Source: Nymphalis io (taxonomy: Eukaryota; Arthropoda; Insecta; Lepidoptera; Nymphalidae). Taken from it: a stretch of 64,000 bases of DNA. This document shows, in pieces, positions 12,187-22,515 of the stretch. Location of the stretch: NCBI RefSeq assembly GCF_905147045.1, contig NC_065889.1, positions 9,181,001 to 9,245,000 of the forward strand. The letters run 5' to 3'. Below the pieces are notes generated by a model, which was not told the origin of the DNA, did not search any database, and saw only the letters and a program-made list of their open reading frames with translations. Position 1 is the stretch's first letter; every line of letters starts with the position of its first letter. The position numbers and the translations under genes were made by a program.

Positions 12187-12738
12187 TGTGCGAGAACATT
12201 ATGCAAAAAATGCCAGTGCACAAATGTTCGCGTACTTTTTGACAGCTATTACACAGATCCAGCTGGTTTCCTCTAAAACGTTTAAATGATGAACAAAGTT
12301 TCATGTACTACAAGTACTTAGAATTATTTAAGATTTGTATCATTATTTTAAACTATATAATTTTTAGTTCTAAAAACTGCAATTAATAACCTAACAATAA
12401 ACAACTTTGACAGTTGCAAATGCGCGCGATCTACAGAAATAAAAAAATACGATGCGTTTCACTTTCTTTTCTTATCAGATGTTAGTAGTACATTACTACA
12501 TTATTTTGTATTTAAATATCTAATACAAGGTAATATACAAAAATCAAGTAAATGCATTAATTTCTACCTTACATATCTAAATAAAGTGATGTTTAAAAAT
12601 ATGTAAAATAATGGCAAACTCAAAATATTAATTTATTTGCAATAATCTTCGTTTTTCTTTTATTTTGTTTTACAGATATACTAAATAATAATATTATATA
12701 GGAAAGTTGTTGATACTTGATACAACTAAGGTCTAGGC

Positions 12739-13911
12739 CAGTGATTCTCAACCACTGTGCCACGGCACTTTTATGTGCCGCGAAATTCTAAAAGTGTGCT
12801 GCCAAATTTTAAGCAAAATTATGTTAATATTATTAAATAATATGATTTAAAAAGAAAAATCCTTTTAACAGGAATAGATATGTAAGTCCATAAAATTTGA
12901 TTGCGTTCGTAATCTATTTTACGCAGTGTGTATAGGAAAGTAAATAATTTTTGAACTTATATTTTTCTTTGTAAAAATCTATATTGACATTATCCGAGAC
13001 TTGTACCATAATTCGGAATCAATGATGGCTCATGATGTATGCTGATGACATTGCACTGGTTGATGAGGACAAACAGGTATTGGAGCAAAAGGTGAAACCA
13101 GACCAGTGGAAGGGTGTTCTAGAGAGGGGAGGTCTGATGCTAAATGTTGCGAAGACCGAGTATATGGCCTGTGGCAGTACGGACCCCGAACCCATAAAGA
13201 TAGGCGGAGAATCCGTTATCAAGACGGAAAAGTTTAAATACCTCGGGTCCGTACTGCACGAGTCTGGTACAGTCGACCACGACGTCAGAGCTCGAATAAA
13301 CGCAGCCTGGGCCAAATGGCGAGAAGGCACCGGGGTATGTGATCGCAGGATACCGGTGAAATTAAAGGGCCTTGTGTACAAGTGCATCATCCGACCAGTC
13401 TTATTGTACGGCGGCAAGACGTGGCCAGCTCTCGCGAGACATGTTCAGTTTTCTTCACTTCGCGTCGCGGAAATGAAGATGCTGCGGTGGATGTGTGGCG
13501 TTACGCGACTAGATCGCATTCATAACGAGCACATTCGTGGTAGCCTTGGAGTTTGCGATGTAGCGGATAAGTTGCAGGAAAGCCGTCTGCGTTGGTTTGG
13601 CCACATAAGCCGCAGATCACCAGACTATGTCGGGAACCGATGCCTGGACTTTGTTGTCGAAGGCCCTAGATCCCGCGGCAGGCCCAAGAAGCGCTGGCTC
13701 GATGTTGTGAGGGACGATATGAGAGAGAGCACGATCTAACTAAGGAGGACGCTTTAGATCGGGCAAAGTGGAGGCATAGATGCAGGAAAGCGGACCCTGG
13801 CGTTACTAGGCCGGGAAAACGCTAGGCAGAAGAAGAAGATATTTTTGTGTGCCGCCAAATTCTGAAATTATTAAAAGTGTGCAGCAACAAAAAAAAGGTT
13901 GAGAATCACTG
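12739..13911. mobile_element. Non-autonomous hAT element split by a LINE insertion
   Basis: Perfect 15-bp terminal inverted repeats, CAGTGATTCTCAACC at 12739-12753 and its complement at 13897-13911. They are flanked by gtctaggc and atctaggc, an 8-bp duplication with one mismatch. The sub-terminal DNA on both sides carries gtgccgc..aaattct and aaaagtgtgc blocks, inverted relative to each other. The middle is a LINE reverse transcriptase fragment. No transposase is present. Confidence 0.72.
13022..13838 (+). mobile_element. 5'-truncated non-LTR retrotransposon (reverse transcriptase C-terminus)
   Basis: The reading frame 13032-13739 encodes the end of a LINE reverse transcriptase. It begins at the catalytic block YADDIAL, continues through KTEYMACGS, KYLGSVLHESG, VAEMKMLRWMCGVTRLDR and LRWFGHISRRSPDYVGNR, and ends with RPKKRWLDVV. 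This pattern is typical of the endonuclease-reverse-transcriptase LINEs (RTE-like) common in animals; exact clade uncertain. The frame ends early at a TAA. Beyond it the same protein continues in another frame (DALDRAKWRHRCRKADPG). A GAA/AGA-type simple tail (agaagaagaaga) ends the element. It is inserted in a hAT element and is a dead copy. Confidence 0.85.
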
Positions 13912-13940
13912 ATCTAGGCACTGGAGGCAGTGCCTAGATC
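13911..13940. repeat. Perfect 13-bp hairpin at the hAT right flank
   Basis: GATCTAGGCACTG, a 4-nt loop (gagg), then the exact complement. The left arm overlaps the hAT target duplication, so the palindrome includes the insertion boundary. Confidence 0.75.
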
Positions 13941-14095
13941 AGTAATTCACAGAGTAAGGACAGAGAGATCTCACTCTGTATTCTGTGACTTATTCTGTGC
14001 TGGGCAGTAAATCTACAAACTTACAAAGAGAGATACCTACAACTTTTTGACACATGCTTTAGATGATTAGATCGTAAATGTTCCAAATTCTCATA

Positions 14096-14168
14096 AACCT
14101 TCTCCTCAAAAAGGGAGAGGAGGCCTTAGCCCAGCTGTAGGAAATTCACAGGTTGTTACTGTTACTGT
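14096..14168 (+). repeat. 3' fragment of SINE family A
   Basis: Matches the last 70 bp of family A: aaaccttctcctcaaaaag, then gaggccttagcccagc and attcacaggttgttactg. It is 5'-truncated, like the nested copy at 5873. Confidence 0.7.
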
Positions 14169-14550
14169 TCCAAATTCTAAATTAGTGTAAAATAACTTTA
14201 AAGTGCGTAATAAAAGCAATAAGTGAACTGCCTAATTTTATACATACATAAATTGAAAAATGAAATAAATATTTACTAGTTTTATTATTATGTTAGTTTT
14301 AAAAATAGTAAATACAAGGCATAGAAACTGCCACCGAAGAAAAAATTATATTCAATAGCAAAAATCGATAAACGCTGCACTTAAAACATACCACTTAAAG
14401 TGTCAATAATCGAATCAATAATCTAAATGACTCACTCACTAGTAACATTTGTTAAAAAATGATTAACAAAATCGACAGTCGAGAGTACCTATAACAAACT
14501 TTTTACTTTTAAAAAAAAAACAATATACCTACAGTCAAGTTTTTTGTATA

Positions 14551-14873
14551 CCCTATTCCAATCGGAGTAGGAATAAAGGTAAACAAACCTTAAATTTACA
14601 AATAGCTTGCCATTTTCTAATTGTTCTGCTATATTACGCATTATAAACAATTCTTGTATAGTTTACCTTTATTTACGATACAACACTATGCCACTCAACT
14701 AGTTATAACCACATTAATGTAACTTTCGAAGTTTCGATTACAACTTTGCGAACATTAAAAACGCCATTTTTTCGCGAATCCATAGTGAATATCATAGATT
14801 ATGATATCGCGTCAATTGATATCGGTGTCGAAGTTGTTTATTTGGGGTTATTCCTGTTGTGGTTGGAATAGGC
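14551..14873. mobile_element. Putative TA-flanked MITE upstream of the CULT gene
   Basis: About 323 bp bounded by roughly 38-bp imperfect inverted repeats. The left end starts CCCTATTCCAATC and the complement of the right end starts GCCTATTCCAACC; both continue with an AGGAATA block. A TA dinucleotide flanks each end, as in Tc1/mariner-type MITEs. It ends about 200 bp before the CULT gene start. Single copy in this window, so the call rests on end structure only. Confidence 0.4.
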
Positions 14874-15071
14874 TATAGTTGTCTAGTTGACATTGACAAC
14901 ATGACAATATATTGACACTTTGGTTGGTTCTTTGACATAAGCGTGGATGATTTTGACTTTTACTTAGGTACGTGGATAAAAAATAATTGTAATAAATAAT
15001 AATTACTAGCGTAGACACCAGAGAAAACAAAAAATAAAAATAATTGAAGTGTGACGTTTTTGAAAATAATA

Positions 15072-16602
15072 ATGTTTACGACTTTATTTTTACTACTCTT
15101 TGTCAATTTGTTCTGTTCTATAGAGAACAGCGAAACATATAATTTGACAGGTTTTTGAAACAGTTTTAGTACTAATCATTAAGTATTAACGACAAATAAT
15201 TCACATCTACTTTCCTTTCAGATGGTATATTGTGTCGTTATTGCGGTAGTTACCTTTTAACGTCGGATAAAATAACTTCTAAATTCAGCCCCTCTGCTCT
15301 GTATACATTCAACGATACATTATTTAATAGAAATGAAGTTTTAGTGCAGTTGTTATCACAAGACGGCTTTTTGCAAATTCCTGTCATAACTTCGAGTCAG
15401 GCTGATTGCATAGTAAAAGAAGAGGTAAAATTATTTTTTTCCTAACTACAAATTGTACTTTGTTATATGAATTCAGTTTTATAGCCTATATAAGTGCATA
15501 AAAATATCACTCAGTTGAAAAATAATTTAATTATTATCTTTTATGGATAATTAATTAATTTAATAAAAAAAAATCAGAAAATTCAAGTAACTTAGAATTT
15601 ATTTATAGCACAATTGAAATACATTGAATTTGTTTTAGAAACTATTTTCTTAGTTACTTGAATTTTCTGAATTATTTTCTGAAATATTTGTCTTCAATCA
15701 ATTGACTTGAAGATATTTAATAAGATGTATAAAAAATTGTAGGACTTATTATTATAAAAGTAGTTTGCTATTATTATTGCTCCACAGGTTGACTTCTTTT
15801 CTTTCCTCCAAATGCAGGTTTATGACTAAAACATGTAGATTTTGTTCGGACACATGCTTCCAAACACAAATAAGTCAATTGAAAATTCAATGGTACTTGC
15901 CCGGGTTTCAACTTGCAATTCTTAGTTGAGGTTTAGATGTTCAATCCAATATAAAAAGAAAAATACTCTTTATAATGAAGTATTTATTTAATCTATGTAC
16001 TAAAACAGTCAAAAGTTAGAATTTTAGTTTGTATTGTGATCAGTACTTAAAGCTTGTGTGTCACCAGTCCATATATTTAATCTTCTATTGGGCAGAACTG
16101 GTTTAAAATTCAGTTGTAGTTTGAACATAACCAACATAAAAAAAAGAAAAGCTTTGCAAGAAATGTTGCATCTTACTTCCATTTTTTCACCGTCAGTTAT
16201 TAACACAATTTAATTTTTGTTTATAAATAACTATTAAAAAAACTGACAAACTGCCCCATTTGTATGTTTGATGGTATTCATTTTTGAATGTATAAAATGT
16301 TGTCGAAAACCCAATATTGAGAAATTAGTATTACAAGTATGTATATTTCTATTTGATATTGATTAAATAAATGAACTGAATCCTTCAAAAAATTCCTAGG
16401 TTTTTTCCTTAAATTCCAGTGGGAAGAGAAAGAAATATGGTTTCCAGGATACACTTGGAAACCATGTTTTTGTCCTGAATGTGGGATTTTAATTGGCTGG
16501 ATGTTTGAACAACATAACACAAAAATAATTGAAACTGACCAATTTTTTGGCCTTATATTGGGCAATCTAATTAGTGAAAATTGTAAATATATATATTTTT
16601 AA
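15072..16602 (+). CDS. Secreted CULT-domain (cereblon-like) protein
   Basis: Three exons, 15072-15150, 15222-15424 and 16420-16602, join in frame to 154 aa plus stop. Residues 1-20 (MFTTLFLLLFVNLFCSIENS) look like a cleavable signal peptide. The rest is a single CULT domain, the fold that forms the thalidomide-binding module of cereblon. Seen directly: the zinc pairs Cys31/Cys34 (LCRYCG) and Cys112/Cys115 (CPEC), and three tryptophans in the cereblon pocket pattern, Trp101 and Trp107 (WFPGYTW) and Trp121 (IGW). There is no LON domain and no DDB1-binding region, so it is not cereblon itself. Secreted single-CULT proteins are a known but poorly understood family; the natural ligand is unknown. 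The gene lies directly upstream of RAMAC on the same strand. Confidence 0.85.
15574..15670. repeat. 19-bp perfect inverted repeat in the CULT gene intron
   Basis: TCAGAAAATTCAAGTAACT at 15574-15592 and its exact complement at 15652-15670, separated by 59 nt of AT-rich DNA. It could fold in the pre-mRNA. Confidence 0.7.
15830..15950 (-). repeat. Decayed SINE family A fragment
   Basis: The cttgcccgggtttcaac B-box region and flanking attcaatggtact match family A on the minus strand, with many differences. Lies in intron 2 of the CULT gene. Confidence 0.5.
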
Positions 16603-16942
16603 TTGGTGATTGTGGAGTGATGTGATTGTCTGTACTTACATGTCTGGTCATAGATAGATAAATATAATTTTATCAGCTTTGCTTATCTTAAGAAAGATTT
16701 GAATATTTTCTATTATGAATATATATAATAATAATAAATACTAATATACTAATAATAATATACTAGCATATTATTATTAGAATGAATTGTACTTTATTCT
16801 ATTGCTTTATGTATGTATTACAATGTTTCAGCCAAAATGGGTTTAAATGTATTAAAAATTAACAATGCAATGTTTTAATAATTTTAATAACTTTTTCAGT
16901 TACAAATTCCCTCATTAAATACCCAAATAGTTTGTTATAAAT

Positions 16943-17254
16943 ATGGACGTCAATGTTTTATCCGATGAAGATAAAGAGTTCTTAGAAATATGTGAAGAAG
17001 AATTTAAGGATAGATATACTGAAAAAGACGAGGAGTTCATGAAAGTCTTCAGCAAAGAACCATCTACACCACCAATTTTAGAGAAATGGTGGTCGCCTTT
17101 TAATTCTGGCCGAAGAAATGAGCGTCGCCACCATAGTCATCCGTATCAGCGTAGAAATAGAGATTATCAAAGCAGAAATAACTCGGACCACAGGAGATAT
17201 AATGACTATAACAGTTCACATGGACCTATTCGCTCGAGGCATTCTTACTATTAA
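16943..17254 (+). CDS. RAMAC: RNMT-activating mini protein (RAM), mRNA cap methyltransferase subunit
   Basis: A 103-aa single-exon CDS. The N-terminal activation segment is recognisable: FKDRYTEKDEEFMKVFSKEP followed by STPPILEKWW, matching the RAM pattern FASRFTENDKEY..RPPESPPIVEEW. The C-terminal half is rich in Arg, Asn, Tyr and His (RRNERRHHSHPYQRRNRDYQ) and ends SRHSYY, fitting the RNA-binding tail of RAM. RAM binds and activates the cap guanine-N7 methyltransferase RNMT in the nucleus; this is family knowledge. A good splice acceptor (ctttttcag, AG at 16898-16899) lies 43 nt before the ATG, so the 5' UTR is spliced. The stop of the CULT gene is only 340 bp upstream, and no separate promoter is obvious. 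Confidence 0.85.
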   Translation: MDVNVLSDEDKEFLEICEEEFKDRYTEKDEEFMKVFSKEPSTPPILEKWWSPFNSGRRNERRHHSHPYQRRNRDYQSRNNSDHRRYNDYNSSHGPIRSRHSYY

Positions 17255-17316
17255 TAGAATTAGGTGACGGTTTCGTTTTATACATAAAATACATAGTTTG
17301 ATAAAGTAAAAGACGT

Positions 17317-19214
17317 TTTATTTTCATCAAAAGAATATATTCTCATGTTATTATGGCTTGATTTACATTTTAACAACTTAAAAATTACATAATATATCAC
17401 CAGAAATCAATACAGCTACAGCATCAATCGAATAACTGAAATTACAACAGAATTAATAAATATTAAATATCTCACTGCTACTCAACAAGTCATTAGTGAA
17501 TATATTCGTAATATTAAATTACGCCAATAAATATTATCTGGAAACTAATTTCTTCTACAACTTCCCGATGACAAACGATAACAATACACGTTGCATGGAC
17601 AGACAGATGCACTCGCGACAAGTTGGCGCTTAACAATATCTTTTACTTTGTTTCTACTGTCAATAATAATTACATGAATACGTTGCGAATTTATTCACAA
17701 AAATATATCTGATAGTAATCTCATATAGCAATTAGGTTATACCGTGTACAGATTATATAAGAAAATCGAGGATTATTTAAACATCGTCTATAATTTTAAT
17801 GCGATAACAACCTATTCACGCTCTGCCTAGCAACTAAACGATACAAGCTAGAAACAGTCGTAACTGAGACATATGTTTTATTATTTAGTAATTATGACGA
17901 TAAGAATATCTCTGCAATATATCGATCTATATTATCAAATATCATGCAAATGGACTGGCCATTGAATTCCTTCTCATTGAGCGTACTTCTCATGAGTATC
18001 CCATCGCTCGCCCACGTTGAGCTCAGTAGGGCAGTTGTATTGCGCATTATCGTCGTAGTGAGCGCGCGACTGCACTCAACGTTCGCGAGCGGCTCTCAAC
18101 AGCGACCGGCTTTGTTTATCACGTAATATACTAAAATATAATTAATAAATAACATTATACGACCAGATAAAATCCGAGTAACATCATGCTAAGTGACACA
18201 ATAACTAAGCACAATGACGATTGCATTCATCAAGCTCTAAGATAGCTATTTTATAATTTTTACTAATTAATTTAATATTGAATCGGCTACTCAATTCTGT
18301 ACTGAAGCATTACACCATTAAAATATTTTATGTTTTGTTTATTTAACAAATATTTCTGAATGTACTCTCCTAACATACATTCTTACTAAGGAATATTGTG
18401 ATTATAATCATGAATAAAATTTGTAATCGAATGGTTTACAACTAAAAGTTACGATATTAAATAGTCATTAACAATTACATTTCAATATGACAATAAAATG
18501 CAACCATATTAATGAAATCACAGTGAAAGTAATATAAATTATACTCACTAACTTAAAAATTACGACTAAAATACAGACAACGAACTTTTTTAAAGTAAAT
18601 GAATGAAAGCTATAAACGATATCATTTATACTGACGGTCACCAAACCGGGTTATATAAGTATAGTTAGTACGTCAGTTGCCATCTACACTTGGCAAGCTA
18701 TATCAGCACGTTTAATTTCGCCCGACGGGCGTCTCGTGACACGAAACGATCTATGTCTCAACAACACCGACAAACGCATGCGCAACACCAATAGTGGGCC
18801 GCTAAAGACAATAATTCATTCGTTAAATATAAATCTCTACGTAACATTGATTTTAAATTTCCTTAACAACAATGCACAGTAATAATTGAATTGACACGTA
18901 ATCGTTATCGGACAGCCCTCGCGGACCTCGCGAACACTCGAACGACAATTGACTAGGTTTATTGCACTCGCTGTCACCGGAGGTCGGTCCGAACGCGCCT
19001 CTAAATTCGCAGAGAATGAAAACATTGGTCGGGTTTCAGTACGTTTGACTAGAAATGCGCGACGGCCGCTCGAGTCGACGCGAGTACAAAACAATCAGAC
19101 TCGACCGTATCAAAGTTGAACAGACTGACTTGTAAAAGTGTCAAATCTTCGTAGCAAATTTCATAAGATAGTCTAAAGCTTATCGATGCGAAGGAGGGGG
19201 GTGGCTGCGGGCGC
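17317..19214 (-). other. Probable 3' UTR of mustard/OXR1, convergent with RAMAC
   Basis: No supportable ORF on either strand. A minus-strand AATAAA at 17322-17317 could end the mustard transcript, giving a 3' UTR of about 1.9 kb. The block 17930-18130 is less AT-rich, but its 60-codon plus-strand ORF looks random. RAMAC must also terminate here; AATAAA hexamers on the plus strand occur at about 17454 and 17526. Confidence 0.4.
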
Positions 19215-22200
19215 TCAGATGAAGGTCCAGCACTCCATGATCTTGACGACGAAGTCCTCGCGCGTGGTGAGCGGATCGTTGCCGTACGTGGTGCAGCGCT
19301 GTGTGCGGCCCAGGTACAGGTCGCCGTCCAGCCACAGCCCGAACTTGCCGCTGGGGGGGCACGGGGAAGGTAAATACAACGCATTTCGAACAAATCAAAC
19401 GAAGCAATTCAGTGAATAAAACTCACATATTATTTTTTCTGGCATTACTGAGATCCTAATCTCAAAAAATGTTAATTAGCTTTAAACTTTTATCATTTCA
19501 ATGTATGTTTCATTAATATGTATACGATATGACGTATTTAGAATGTCGTCTCTCGCTTTTCATGGTGGAGAGCTAACGTATAAAGCGCCGATCCTTTATT
19601 TACTACAATTATCTTATTGTGATCGATAACTGTTAATAATTATTATAATCTAACACTGGTTGCCTTTATATGGATAGCGGAGGTCAACTAGCTATCAATC
19701 TTTGTAGAACTCGTAACCACTCAGAACTAAACTAGAGTTATAAGGAAACAAACCTTGGAAATTGTTTTAGAAACAATTAAAAAAAAACGAAACTAAAACT
19801 GAAAGCTAAAATACTACTTACTCTCCAGCGCCAATAGAAATGTTATCGTTACTTCCGCGAATGAAGTACATGTTGTCTCCGGTCCAGCCCCAATACTTGA
19901 ATTTAGTTTTAGCCAGTTCCGTTTCATCTGAAATTTAATGTTAACCTTATAAGTCTGATGAGTGGAAATATAAAATATAGCTAATCATAAAAATCCAAGC
20001 TATTTATATAATTAAAAATAAGAGTATTTCCTGTTTGAACATGTATAATGATCATTTCACACGTTTAACTTTCAGGCATTCTTAACGAGGACCAGCCTAT
20101 GAGCTGTGGACATTGTATTGCAGGAGTGTGTGCACAAATACATGCAGGCCGCCGTTCTCTTTTTCAGACCGGAGAAAGTTTAGGTGCAAGATAACATAAC
20201 ATTACGAGCTGCTATGGACATTTTATAGACAGAAAATCTTATGATCGGCAGCCGTAGGTACAAACTAGCTAGACTCGACCGACGAGGTCCTACCTCGATA
20301 GTTACCATCTTTGTTGTCCTTTATATCGTCCTTGTCCTCTTTCTGTCCGTCGTCAGGCGACGGCTGTGAGCGCCTGCTTTCCTCAACGCGCTGGAATGAG
20401 AACAGCAGCGACTCGCCCGTGCCGTAGAAGTGTTCGGAAGGGCGGAAGGCGCAGGACGTCAACGCTCCGAATACCTGCAACAAGAGTGTTATCATTCGTC
20501 ACTAACTGAATATATACAAGAATCTTAAAACAATGAGTGATTGAAGGCTGATTTAATAACAAACAAATCACAATTACCTTATTTAATAAGAGCCTATTAT
20601 TTTCGAGATTGCTACGATACCTTTCTTTCTTTGAAAATGAATAAGGTCTGGAAAGGCCCGGAATTACTGCACGTCGATCGCGTCGTTCGTTACTCATGAG
20701 CTCGTAGAGAATTATTACGTAGATAAATATAATTAATTATAATAAGCACTCACGTTGTTATCGGTGTCTTGTATGACGAGCAGCACGGGACTGTCGACGC
20801 GCTGCATCTTGCGGTACATGGAGGCGAGCGAGAAGCCGTGCTGGCTCGTGCTGAAAGCGAGAGACCACATGTAGCCCTGCGCACGGGCCGGCAACACGCT
20901 GCATAACTTCTCTCTGAAAAATTAGAAAGCAAATGTCATTTTTTTTTACTCTTAATAGGCGTTTGACCGTTGACTTGCCCGATCTTAGGTATCGACACGG
21001 TCTAGGATGCAGCACGCTTGCCTTGAAGAAACCTGTTTACTCTGGATTTGAAGACACCAACGTTGTACCTATCAGCAAATACAGACTCAGGCCAAGCATT
21101 CCACAGTTTCGCAGTGCGAATGATGAATGTAGATTCGAAGCGGTTCGTACATAGGCGGGTAATTTCCACTGTGTACCTATGGCGCTTTGGTCGCATTTGC
21201 CTGGCCGTTCGATAGTAAAAGAGTCGGGAGGAATCAGTTCGTGTAATTCCTGAGCAAATGGAACATCCAAAATGTATTCGATAGAAGACTGAGAGCGGTG
21301 CAACCACACGTCGATGTTCGAGACTTTGGAGCCTAGACTCGCCAATGTGTCGTCTCCTATCAGCCTCCTGCCTTTGCTTTCCATATATTATTCATGGACG
21401 ACAAACCACTATAAAGAACCGCAATCTTTATAGTGGTTTGTCGTCCATTCATTCCATCTCTACTGAAATCACCAGTTCATACATATTTCGAATGGTCTAC
21501 CCCTTACTTTATAGCCAAAGTTTTTCTTGTAATATGACAGTGGCAAATATTTATCACTATCATGTTTGAAATCAAAATATATAACTTATTCAAGGCAGGC
21601 ATTAAAGTGGTTTATTTAGCAAATTCAATTGATTATGCATACCTATATTTCCAATTGTTTTGAACCGTGAACATTTGCATATGTACATAACTAACAATCA
21701 GATAATATATCTCGAAATAAACAAAATAGCTAGCGACAAAACACAATGCGTTTTGATTGTAAGCATTTTGTTAACATTCATTCATGGCCTACGTGACTGG
21801 AATGCAAGTTGTATTTTATCCCTATAAAAACAAATATATTCAAGTGGATAATCGTGGTAAGTCACGATGATGTCAATGCAATTAAAATCATTTAAGCGAT
21901 ATAATATCCGCAACTGCTGTGCACTTGCACGACGGAAAAAAAAACATTCTTTCAAACATCACACTTCAATATTGTTATTATTTTTTACACTTAATTAATT
22001 ATTAATTATATAATAAGTGCAAACGATTATGAAATGCGACAAAGATGACACTATTACACTATTTCTTCTTAAGGTCGGGTGTTTTATTTTCCGAACCGGG
22101 GGTAGTTTTAACTAGCAATCAATAAATGTAATGTTTCGATATAAAATAAGAAGAAGAATTTAAATAACGATTTGCTTGAATATGAAAATAATGGAGTTTT

Positions 22201-22515
22201 CGAATATGTGATATGAAAATTACTAGACATTTTTAACTCGTTTAAGATTTAAACCGCTACTTTAAACAAAATCCATACGTACGTTTCCTCTTATAAACTA
22301 CATAAGTTCAAATACACTCTACAATCAAACTCTAGATACACACATTAATTATAATAAAATGTTAATATTCCTTTTTTTATTAGTTTTCGATCTCACCTGT
22401 GCTCCATAGTGAATATCTCTGAGGTTCCGATGAGATCGGGTGGCGAAAACTCCATGTCGACGGATGCGCCCGACGAGTAGAGAGCGCGTCGTAATTCATC
22501 GCTCATTGACAACAC
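19215..22515 (-). CDS. mtd: mustard TLDc domain exons
   Basis: Five exons encode the TLDc domain. Landmarks in order: ELRRALYSSG and DLIGTSEIFTMEHREKL, LPARAQGYMWSLAFSTSQHG, SMYRKMQRVDSPVLLVIQD, VFGALTSCAFRPSEHFYGTG, YWGWTGDNMYFIRGSNDNIS, GKFGLWLDGDLYLGRTQRC and a C-terminal KIMECWTFI. These match TLDc homologues throughout. Between SLLFSF and KYWGWTGDN lies an extra charged segment of about 45 residues (SQPSPDDGQKEDKDDIKDNK) not found in vertebrate OXR1. The exon carrying it has two in-frame donors 12 nt apart (ends at 20306 or 20294), adding or omitting GNYR. Confidence 0.88.

Noticed and set aside
13019..13417. 132-codon minus-strand ORF
   Set aside because: Antisense to the LINE reverse transcriptase frame, whose conserved motifs are on the plus strand.
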